Below, piece by piece: positions 1 to 4,855 of a stretch of 6,405 bases of DNA (position 1 is the first letter of the stretch; each line of letters opens with the position of its first letter). The notes beneath the pieces are model-generated. The model did not search any database. It was given only the letters and a program-made list of their open reading frames with translations, and had not been told where the DNA came from. The position numbers and the translations under genes are program-made. This DNA comes from Desulfobacterales bacterium (GTDB taxonomy: Bacteria > Desulfobacterota > Desulfobacteria > Desulfobacterales > 4be13). Where the stretch lies: positions 14,565 through 20,969 of the forward strand of contig JAOZRQ010000021.1 in the NCBI GenBank assembly GCA_029940115.1, read 5' to 3'.

Positions 1-158
1 CCCGGCGGATGGTTCGGATTTGTCAATCCGAACCGAGCATTTGCCACCCGGCTCCTGCTCCCTGCTCCCGGCGGATGGTTCGGATTTGTCAATCCGAACC
101 GAGCATTTGCCACCCGGCTCCCTGCACCCTGCTCCCGGCGGATTGGCAAATTCGGCGG
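1..158 (+). repeat. Tandem 66/67-bp hairpin repeat array
   Basis: Two nearly identical units start at 1 and 67, and a third, diverged partial unit starts at 134; each begins CCCGGCGGAT. Each full unit holds a perfect hairpin with 10-bp arms GGTTCGGATT / AATCCGAACC around a TGTC loop (11-34 and 77-100), followed by a C/T-rich stretch of repeated CTGCTCC-like words. The third unit keeps a looser hairpin (137-158), followed by a small GGCGG/CCGCC stem (154-167). The core CGGATTTGTCAATCCGAACC recurs at 5754-5773, so this is a dispersed family. The array may extend left of the window. Confidence 0.85.
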
Positions 159-239
159 GCTTCCGCCTCAGAGGAGATGAAGGCTCAGATCAAAAGAATC
201 ATAGACGATCTGGTCAGTGGAAAGGGGAAAAAAATCTGA
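1..239 (+). CDS. Possible 3' end of an unrecognised upstream gene, reading through repeats
   Basis: This frame is open from the window edge to the TGA at 237-239. Its first ~50 codons are translated repeat DNA (two copies of MVRICQSEPSICHPAP) and are unlikely to be ancestral protein. The last ~23 residues, from about position 168 (SEEMKAQIKRIIDDLVSGKG...), look like an ordinary charged amphipathic C-terminal helix. The stop lies only 2 nt before the next gene's ATG, and that gene's probable ribosome site (GGGG at 224-227) falls inside this frame, as in a tightly packed operon. In TRAP operons the gene before dctQ is often the solute-binding protein dctP, but I do not recognise a DctP C-terminus here. 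The repeat array may have replaced or split the upstream gene's end. An ATG exists at 9, but I see no reason to treat it as the true start. It could also be non-coding. Confidence 0.3.
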   Translation, partial: RRMVRICQSEPSICHPAPAPCSRRMVRICQSEPSICHPAPCTLLPADWQIRRASASEEMKAQIKRIIDDLVSGKGKKI

Positions 240-241
240 TT

Positions 242-712
242 ATGGAAAAGATAACCGAATTCTTAAACAGCGTGCTTGTCTGGATCGCCGGCTGTTTCCT
301 GGTCGGGATGATTCTTCTGACCTGTGCGAACATCGTATCCCGTCTGATCTGGACGCCGGTCCGGGGCACGTTTGAGCTGATGGGATTTTTCGGGGCCATT
401 GTGACCGCGTTTGCGCTCGGACATACCCAGCTCAGACGGGGACACATCGCGGTGGATGTGTTGATCAACACCTTCTCCGAAAAGACAAAAGCGGCTTTGA
501 CCATCATCAACAGCATCATCTGCCTCGCTTTTTTCGGCATTGCCGCGTGGCAGCTTGCCAAGAAGGCGACCACCCTCATGACCACCGGGGAGGTCACGGA
601 GACCCTGCGGATCATCTATTATCCGTTCACCTACGCGGTGGCCTTCGGATGCGCGGTTGTCGCGCTGGTGTTTCTCAGGGAACTGCTCAGACATGGCAAG
701 GAGGAAAAATGA
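242..712 (+). CDS. dctQ: TRAP transporter small permease subunit (DctQ family)
   Basis: This 156-residue integral membrane protein is the small subunit of a tripartite ATP-independent periplasmic (TRAP) transporter. The family pairs DctQ with the large permease DctM and a periplasmic solute-binding protein for cation-driven uptake of organic acids or similar solutes. Four hydrophobic segments are visible, at about residues 8-30, 44-62, 83-105 and 124-146. Between the second and third lies the family-typical charged stretch R-G-H-I-A-V-D-V-L (66-74), after ALGHTQL. The length fits the family (about 150-180). The frame stays open upstream to position 20, but that part is repeat DNA; ATG 242 gives the usual DctQ N-terminus. 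The Shine-Dalgarno is modest (GGGG 224-227, 14 nt away). The TGA overlaps the ATG of dctM, so the two are translationally coupled. The substrate cannot be read from the sequence. Confidence 0.92.
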   Translation: MEKITEFLNSVLVWIAGCFLVGMILLTCANIVSRLIWTPVRGTFELMGFFGAIVTAFALGHTQLRRGHIAVDVLINTFSEKTKAALTIINSIICLAFFGIAAWQLAKKATTLMTTGEVTETLRIIYYPFTYAVAFGCAVVALVFLRELLRHGKEEK

Positions 713-2016
713 GCCTCACGCTTATCGGCATCACCGGAATCATCATCCTTCTCTTCATCCTGTTCTTTCTCGGCACACCTGTGGGGTTTGCCATGGGAAT
801 CGTGGGATTCTGCGGTTTCTGGCATGTCATCTCCCTCAAGGCGAGCCTGAACATGGTCAGCACGGTGATGTGGGCCACGTTTTCCAAATACGGTCTCACC
901 GTGATCCCGCTTTTCATCTTCATGGGCCAGATCGCATTCTATTCGGGCGTCAATGAGAAGCTGTATCATGCGGCCTACAGATGGGTGGGCCACATTCGCG
1001 GGGGGATCGCCATGGCCACCGTCATGGCCTGCGCCGCGTTTTCGGCGATATGCGGGTCGAATGCGGCCACCGCCGCGACCATGACCACTGTCGCCCTGCC
1101 CCAGATGAAAAAATACAAATATGACCCCAAGCTGAGTACCGGTGCCATCGCCTGCGGCTCCACCTTGGGGGTGGTCATCCCGCCGAGTGTGGTGCTGATC
1201 GTCATCGGCCTTTCCACCGAACAATCGATTGCCCGACTGTTTTACGGCGGCATCGGCGCGGGCATTGTGCTGGCCATGCTCCTGATGCTCACTGTTTACG
1301 GTGTATGCCGTATTTACCCGGAATGGGGGCCGGTGGGACCCAAGACCCGCTTTGCGGAAAAACTGAAAGCCCTTTCCGCCGCGTTTGAGATGCTCCTCCT
1401 CTTTCTGCTGATCATGCTCGGACTCTATTTCGGCATATTCACGCCCACAGAGGCCGGGGCTGCGGGATCATTTCTGGCCCTGCTGATCAGTCTGATCCAA
1501 GGCCGGCTGAACTGGAAGGGATTTGTGAATGCGGTCACTGACACCTTGCGGATATCCTGCATGGTGATCATGATCGTGGCTGGGGCCATGATATTCGGCA
1601 AGTTCCTAACTGTCACCCGGATCCCCTTTGAGATTGCCGGATGGGTGGTGGGGCTTCCGGTTCCGCCGGCAGTGATCATGCTCATCATCTTCGGCATTTA
1701 TGTCATCGGCGGCGCGGTCATGGACGCGCTCGCGCTACTTCTGATCACCATACCGATCTTCTTTCCGGTGGCCATCCATCTCGGATATGATCCGATATGG
1801 TTCGGCGTGACCATCACCGTGATCACCACCTTGGGAGCAGTCACCCCGCCGGTCGGGGCCACCACCTATGTGGTCGGCGGCATGGCCAAAGATGTGCCGC
1901 TGGAGGATGTCTTCAAAGGGGTCTCCTTCTTTTTGCCAGCTTATATCCTATGTATCATCCTTCTGCTGTTGCTTCCGGATCTGGTGACTTTTTTGCCCGG
2001 TCTGATCAGACCATAG
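709..2016 (+). CDS. dctM: TRAP transporter large permease subunit (DctM family)
   Basis: This 435-residue polytopic inner-membrane protein is the transport-catalysing subunit of the TRAP system encoded with dctQ. Family signatures appear in order: LGTPVGFAMG (21-30), IPLFIFMG (66-73), the hairpin-loop motif AAFSAICGSNAATAAT (109-124), GSTLGVVIPPS (150-160), GIFTPTEAGA (242-251), GGAVMDALALLLITIPIFFP (334-353) and the second hairpin loop GAVTPPVGATTYVVGG (376-391). Most of the protein is hydrophobic, consistent with about a dozen membrane segments. The length matches the family (about 425-435). The start is ATG 709, overlapping the dctQ stop as ATGA, with AAGGAGG at 698-704, 4 nt upstream; the longer open frame from 547 lies inside dctQ. 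The gene appears intact, ending with TAG at 2014. The solute-binding partner is outside the window, so substrate is unknown. Confidence 0.96.
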   Translation: MSLTLIGITGIIILLFILFFLGTPVGFAMGIVGFCGFWHVISLKASLNMVSTVMWATFSKYGLTVIPLFIFMGQIAFYSGVNEKLYHAAYRWVGHIRGGIAMATVMACAAFSAICGSNAATAATMTTVALPQMKKYKYDPKLSTGAIACGSTLGVVIPPSVVLIVIGLSTEQSIARLFYGGIGAGIVLAMLLMLTVYGVCRIYPEWGPVGPKTRFAEKLKALSAAFEMLLLFLLIMLGLYFGIFTPTEAGAAGSFLALLISLIQGRLNWKGFVNAVTDTLRISCMVIMIVAGAMIFGKFLTVTRIPFEIAGWVVGLPVPPAVIMLIIFGIYVIGGAVMDALALLLITIPIFFPVAIHLGYDPIWFGVTITVITTLGAVTPPVGATTYVVGGMAKDVPLEDVFKGVSFFLPAYILCIILLLLLPDLVTFLPGLIRP

Positions 2017-2020
2017 ATTT
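1999..2020 (+). terminator. Weak candidate terminator at the dctM 3' end
   Basis: A perfect 14-bp palindrome GGTCTGATCAGACC (1999-2012) overlaps the last codons of dctM and is followed, after the stop, by ATTTT. It could form a 5-bp stem with a GATC loop. The stem is short and the T run is only four bases, so termination here is a guess. Confidence 0.25.
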
Positions 2021-2029
2021 TAACGCGAC

Positions 2030-2103
2030 TCCTCACGCATTGCAAAATAGGAAAGTGAGATGAACTTCCTCACGCATTGCAAAATAGGAAAGTGAGATGA
2101 ACT
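2030..2103 (+). repeat. Exact 37-bp tandem duplication before the Rpn gene
   Basis: Positions 2030-2066 and 2067-2103 are identical, 37 bp each, beginning TCCTCACGCATTGCAAAATA and ending GATGAACT. The duplication fills nearly the whole gap between dctM and the Rpn gene. Each copy carries AGGAAAGTGAG followed by ATGAAC. The ATG in copy 1 (2060) opens an 11-codon frame ending inside copy 2. The ATG in copy 2 (2097) opens a two-codon frame (Met-Asn-stop) ending 2 nt before the Rpn start. Perfect identity suggests recent slippage or unequal recombination. Confidence 0.9.
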
Positions 2104-2107
2104 GACA

Positions 2108-3121
2108 ATGTCTGAGATTTCCAAACCCCATGACAAATTTTTCAGGGATTTTTTCTCTCGACCCGAGGTCAGCAGGGATTTTCTGCGTAATTATCTGCCG
2201 GCGGATATTGTGGCCCTGCTTGACCTGAGTTCTCTGGAACTGGCAAAGGATTCGTTTGTTGACAAGGAACTCCGGGATCATTTTTCGGACATCCTGTGCA
2301 AGGTACGTCTCAGAGACGGAAGGAAGGCGTATGTCTATGCCTTGCTCGAGCATAAAAGTTACCTTGACAGACTTGTTGCCTTCCAAGTCCTGCGCTACAT
2401 GGTCAGAATATGGGAAAGAGTGGTCAGAAAACACGAGGAAGACCGCTCGAAGGCAAAGGGAAAGAGGAAAAGGACAAGGAAGGCAGAGCCACTTTATCTT
2501 CCCCCGATTATTCCGATAGTCATTTACCATGGAGAATCGGAATGGAATGTCTCATCAGACTTTACGGCGCTGTTTGACATGAATCCGATATTCAAATCCT
2601 TTGTTCCGGATTTCAGCTATCTGCCCATTGACATCTCCCACCACAGCGATGATGAGATAAAAGGCGAAGTGATTCTGCGAGTCGGGTTGCTGATCATGAA
2701 ATATGTGTTCAGGGAAGAGTTGCCGGAACGGCTTCCCGATATACTCGCTCTTTTGGATGAGTTGCTGAACAAGCGTTCCGGTATCGAGTATCTGGAAACT
2801 ATTGTCACATATTTGGTAAAAGGTACGGAAAGACTGACAGAGGAAGAACTGGGCAAGGCCATGAAATCAGCCTTGTCTCCAACAGGAGGTGACGTTATGG
2901 CAACTTTGGCTGAGAAATGGAGAAAGGAAGGTGAGATGAGAGGTGAGATAAGAGGTTTGTTGAACGGAATAGAGACTGGCTTGGAACTCAAGTTCGGCAC
3001 CAAGGGACTCCAGATATTGCCCGAGATTCGCAAGATTCAGGATCTCAACGTGCTGATGGCAATCAACAAGGGACTCCGGAGAACAAACACCTTGGTTGAT
3101 CTGTGCAGGATTTACAGATAG
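2108..3121 (+). CDS. Rpn family recombination-promoting nuclease / Transposase_31-like protein
   Basis: This 337-residue protein belongs to the Rpn (Transposase_31) group of PD-(D/E)XK nucleases. Characterised E. coli members cut DNA, promote RecA-independent recombination and act in anti-phage defence. The N-terminus KPHDKFFRDFFSRPE (6-20) is the family hallmark. The catalytic core is visible as D61 (FSDIL) and E81-x-K83 (YALLEHKSY); many family members have Gln where this one has Lys83. The next helix carries VAFQVLRYMVRIW (90-102), then a Lys/Arg-rich stretch (108-126) and IPIVIYHGESEW (135-146). The C-terminus (264-337) has the usual GLLNGIETGLELKFG and LPEIRKIQDL segments. ATG 2108 is the first start in frame (upstream stop at 2093), yet its Shine-Dalgarno is poor (GTGAG, 11 nt away). 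A far stronger internal site lies at 2884-2899. The gene seems intact and separate from the TRAP operon. Confidence 0.9.
   Translation: MSEISKPHDKFFRDFFSRPEVSRDFLRNYLPADIVALLDLSSLELAKDSFVDKELRDHFSDILCKVRLRDGRKAYVYALLEHKSYLDRLVAFQVLRYMVRIWERVVRKHEEDRSKAKGKRKRTRKAEPLYLPPIIPIVIYHGESEWNVSSDFTALFDMNPIFKSFVPDFSYLPIDISHHSDDEIKGEVILRVGLLIMKYVFREELPERLPDILALLDELLNKRSGIEYLETIVTYLVKGTERLTEEELGKAMKSALSPTGGDVMATLAEKWRKEGEMRGEIRGLLNGIETGLELKFGTKGLQILPEIRKIQDLNVLMAINKGLRRTNTLVDLCRIYR
2884..2892 (+). promoter_or_regulatory. Strong internal Shine-Dalgarno within the Rpn gene
   Basis: AGGAGGTGA is a 9-nt perfect match to the anti-Shine-Dalgarno at the 16S rRNA 3' end. AGGAGG ends 7 nt before an in-frame ATG at 2897, an ideal distance. 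It is much stronger than the site serving the full-length protein at 2108. A weaker second in-frame site (AAGGAAGG, then ATG 2936) follows. Confidence 0.75.
2897..3121 (+). CDS. Candidate intragenic small Rpn protein (RpnS-like antitoxin)
   Basis: Internal initiation at ATG 2897, codon 264 of the Rpn gene in the same frame, would make a 74-residue protein identical to the Rpn C-terminus (MATLAEKWRKEGEMRGEIRG...). It contains the charged E/R-rich segment and the GLELKFG and LPEIRKI helices but none of the nuclease residues. For E. coli Rpn proteins, a small product translated from inside the long gene binds and inhibits the toxic full-length nuclease, and the size and position here match that arrangement. 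What is seen is the ribosome site, spacing and frame; translation and inhibition are inferred. Met277 (2936) is a possible alternative start giving 61 residues. Confidence 0.6.
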   Translation: MATLAEKWRKEGEMRGEIRGLLNGIETGLELKFGTKGLQILPEIRKIQDLNVLMAINKGLRRTNTLVDLCRIYR

Positions 3122-3175
3122 TTTGTAGTTCCGCCTTTAGGCGGTGATACACCGCCTAAAGGCGGAACTACAAAC
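3121..3175. terminator. Perfect 26-bp inverted repeat between convergent genes
   Basis: Arms 3121-3146 and 3150-3175 are perfect reverse complements, separated by only ATA. The hairpin starts at the last base of the Rpn stop codon and ends one base before the stop of the minus-strand nucleotidyltransferase (3177), so it can serve as a bidirectional terminator. Each arm also contains its own small stem, CCGCC-TTTA-GGCGG, allowing a cruciform or cloverleaf. Only short T runs follow (TTT at 3176-3178), and its form resembles dispersed palindromic repeats, so it may be a repeat element used as a terminator. Confidence 0.7.
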
Positions 3176-3176
3176 T

Positions 3177-3899
3177 TTACGCTTCACCGACAGACATAAG
3201 GCGCTCAACATCCCCACTCGTATCAATATCCTGAAGATACAGGGGATTGTCAATGACCACATAAAGCACGGATTCCGGATGCGCTTGGATGACCTGTCTG
3301 CCGCCGACATCCCCACGGATATTCAGTAGCTGGGGATAGAACGCCCGGGTGAAAAGGGTCGGGTTTCCCCTTTTTCCGTGGCACACAGGGACGCAGATAT
3401 CCTTGTCAGAACGCCGGAACCGGTCCAAGAGCCAGTTGATCAGTTCTGCATCCACAAAAGGCTGATCTCCCAGCAGGAACATTGCCGATGGGAAGCCCGC
3501 CAGCCCCTTCCCGGTCGCGGAGTCTTGCTGGTTATTGGTTGTTCGTTGTCCGTTGTTCACTGACAACTGGCCACTGACAACTGGCCACTCGGGAGTCAGC
3601 GACATGGTCTTCAAAAGCCCCGTGCGAAGCGACCCACTCTGACCTTCACTATATCTGTGATTGACGATGACGTGAATACGGGGGCTGACTTTTTCACCAA
3701 GGGCTTGCAGGATATCCCGAAAATGATGTCCCAGCACTAGGATGAGGCTCTCCAAGTCCGAGTGCAACGCGGCATCCATGACCCATTCAATAAGATATTT
3801 GCCTCTGAATTCCAAAAGCTGTTTGGGGCTTCCAAACCTTTGGGACATGCCCGCGGCCAGGATAATCCCTGCTGTGGGTCTTTTCAGACATTCAGACAC
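3177..3899 (-). CDS. MobA-like nucleotidyltransferase (molybdenum cofactor cytidylyltransferase, MocA type)
   Basis: This 240-residue protein has the MobA-like NTP-transferase fold. Such enzymes attach CMP or GMP to molybdopterin; the MocA branch supplies cytidylated cofactor to molybdenum hydroxylases. Motifs in order: nucleotide-binding LAAGMSQRFGSPKQLL (14-29), VLGHH (55-59), VNHRYSEGQSGSLRTGL (79-95), the metal-binding FLLGDQPFVD with D145 (141-150), GKRGNPTLF (175-183), GDVGGR (196-201) and DIDTSGDVERL (224-234). The start is GTG at 3899, with GAGGAG (complement of 3907-3912) 7 nt upstream. Residues about 101-133 form an insertion between two conserved strands; part of it (PVVSGQLSVNNGQRTTNNQQ) comes from repeat DNA with a 14-bp tandem unit. 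The core motifs are intact, so it may still work. No molybdenum enzyme is nearby, so the exact substrate is uncertain. Confidence 0.85.
   Translation of the reverse strand: MSECLKRPTAGIILAAGMSQRFGSPKQLLEFRGKYLIEWVMDAALHSDLESLILVLGHHFRDILQALGEKVSPRIHVIVNHRYSEGQSGSLRTGLLKTMSLTPEWPVVSGQLSVNNGQRTTNNQQDSATGKGLAGFPSAMFLLGDQPFVDAELINWLLDRFRRSDKDICVPVCHGKRGNPTLFTRAFYPQLLNIRGDVGGRQVIQAHPESVLYVVIDNPLYLQDIDTSGDVERLMSVGEA
3525..3590 (-). repeat. Repeat-derived in-frame insertion in the nucleotidyltransferase gene
   Basis: The plus strand contains two identical 14-bp units CACTGACAACTGGC (3558-3571 and 3572-3585), next to a degenerate run of GTTGTTCGTTGTCCGTTGTT words (3540-3557). Read on the coding strand this gives VVSGQLSVNNGQRTTNNQQ. 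I recognise this style of sequence as a dispersed repeat seen in other repeat-rich bacterial genomes, from memory only. It sits in a surface-loop position of the enzyme and keeps the frame. Confidence 0.65.
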
Positions 3900-4163
3900 T
3901 CAAACACTCCTCTGTAAATCAAGTAAAAGGGTTGATGATTTTTTGTCGGCCCGTTTTTTGAACGCAGAGCTTCGCGGAGGAGATTCTGCCCGTCTCTGTC
4001 CCCGCGGTCTCCGCATCTGAGAGTTCAGATCCACGTTCAAGTTCAAAGGTTCAGGGCATATGCCTGGATTTGTGCTTATATCGTCGGCGGAGGCGGGGTC
4101 ATGCTCCCATAAAAATGGACTGTGACCCTCACCAGTTTCACGTTTCATAATGTAGGAATAAGA
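3900..4163. other. Divergent intergenic region with short repeats
   Basis: These 264 bp separate the minus-strand nucleotidyltransferase from the plus-strand gene at 4164, so promoters for both should lie here. I could not pick convincing -35/-10 pairs. It contains the minus-strand ribosome site (3907-3912), two T runs (3940-3945 and 3954-3959), a G+C-rich stretch with repeated CGCAGAG/TCTCCGC-like words (3962-4018), GTTCA-type repeats (4023-4054) and a perfect palindrome GGCATATGCC (4055-4064). I see no convincing gene. Confidence 0.6.
4023..4054. repeat. Degenerate GTTCA(A/G) hexamer-like repeats
   Basis: Four GTTCA words occur in 32 bp (GTTCAG, GTTCAA, GTTCAA, GTTCAG), two of them in direct 6-bp tandem (4035-4046). 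The same word, in both orientations, makes up most of the interior of the MITE-like element at 5797-5934. It may be a remnant of a related element or a simple-sequence tract. Confidence 0.5.
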
Positions 4164-4808
4164 ATGTCATACAGCGATTTTACGTTAAATGAAATAAAAA
4201 ACAGATTCGGCATTCAGATAAAAGAAACCGTTTCCCTGTTTTCCGAGGCTCCACCATATGATGTCTCCGATTTTTTGTCTGATCTGCTGGAGAACTGTAT
4301 TCCCCTATCCCGCTCAATCGGAACGGACAAGGCGAGATCCGAGTTCATCATCGCGCCGGTTCTGGTGGAGGTGAGAAAAATCATGAAGAACAAGATCAGT
4401 CTGTTCTCAGGGATTGGTTTCAATGTGGATCCGAAACAGGGGTTGTCCGGCACATGCGACTTTATCATCAGCCCCTCGGAACAGCAACTGGAATTGACCC
4501 GGCCGGTGCTTACCGTGGTGGCCGCGAAGAATGAGAACATCAACGCGGGCATCCCCCAGTGCATGGCCCAGATGCTCGCGTCCAGGATATTCAACCAGCG
4601 GGAAGGAAGCGGGATCAACTATGTGTTTGGATGTGTGACCACCGGCACGGTCTGGAAATTTTTGAAATACAGCAAAGGCACCATTTCTGTTGACATTGAG
4701 GACTATTATATTCGGGAAATCGGCAAGATATTGGGGATTCTTGTGGAGATCATGGCACTGTTCATCTTTCGCCTGACCGTTTTTCCTCATGAACTGAAAA
4801 GATTCTGA
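4164..4808 (+). CDS. PD-(D/E)XK-like hypothetical protein with altered active site
   Basis: This 214-residue soluble protein matches, from memory, a hypothetical-protein family common in cyanobacteria and scattered in other bacteria. Typical members read SDFTLEQVKTKFGL at the start, then SELIIAPILVELR, LNGFCDFIIS, IVEAKKENI and GAVTTGTVWKFLK. Here the matching parts are MSYSDFTLNEIKNRFGI (1-17), SEFIIAPVLVEVR (59-71, helix Glu60), LSGTCDFIIS (94-103, Asp99), VVAAKNENINAG (118-129) and GCVTTGTVWKFLK (156-168). The D...ExK layout suggests a restriction-endonuclease-like fold. The Glu of ExK is replaced by Ala120 (GCC at 4521-4523), while Lys122 remains, so cleavage is probably lost or altered. 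ATG 4164 is chosen because AGGA (4154-4157) lies 6 nt upstream and the family N-terminus begins there; a GTG at 4122 would add 14 unrelated residues. The gene 47 nt downstream lies on the same strand and may be co-transcribed. Function is unknown. Confidence 0.75.
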   Translation: MSYSDFTLNEIKNRFGIQIKETVSLFSEAPPYDVSDFLSDLLENCIPLSRSIGTDKARSEFIIAPVLVEVRKIMKNKISLFSGIGFNVDPKQGLSGTCDFIISPSEQQLELTRPVLTVVAAKNENINAGIPQCMAQMLASRIFNQREGSGINYVFGCVTTGTVWKFLKYSKGTISVDIEDYYIREIGKILGILVEIMALFIFRLTVFPHELKRF

Positions 4809-4855
4809 CTTCACGTTCCAAAGAAACTCAATAGCCATCAAGGAGACCGAAAAAC

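Noticed and set aside
1..158. CRISPR array at the left edge
   Set aside because: The 66/67-bp units are repeated as a whole with no unique spacers, and no cas genes are present.
20..241. Extended N-terminus for the DctQ protein
   Set aside because: The frame is open upstream, but it translates the hairpin repeats, and DctQ proteins start directly before the first membrane segment as at ATG 242.
547..708. Extended N-terminus for DctM from 547
   Set aside because: This stretch is the other frame of dctQ; AAGGAGG directly before ATG 709 and the family N-terminus settle the start.
2060..2095. Regulatory leader peptide MNFLTHCKIGK
   Set aside because: It arises automatically from the 37-bp duplication and has no run of regulatory codons or attenuator; kept only as a note in the leader finding.
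2033..2530. Antisense frame of 165 codons over the Rpn 5' end
   Set aside because: It overlaps the conserved Rpn nuclease core on the other strand and shows no recognisable protein features.
3900..4148. Minus-strand frame of 82 codons upstream of the nucleotidyltransferase
   Set aside because: It covers low-complexity repeat-like intergenic DNA and has no family resemblance.
4122..4163. GTG 4122 as start of the PD-(D/E)XK-like gene
   Set aside because: The added 14 residues match nothing I know of the family, and ATG 4164 has its own ribosome site.
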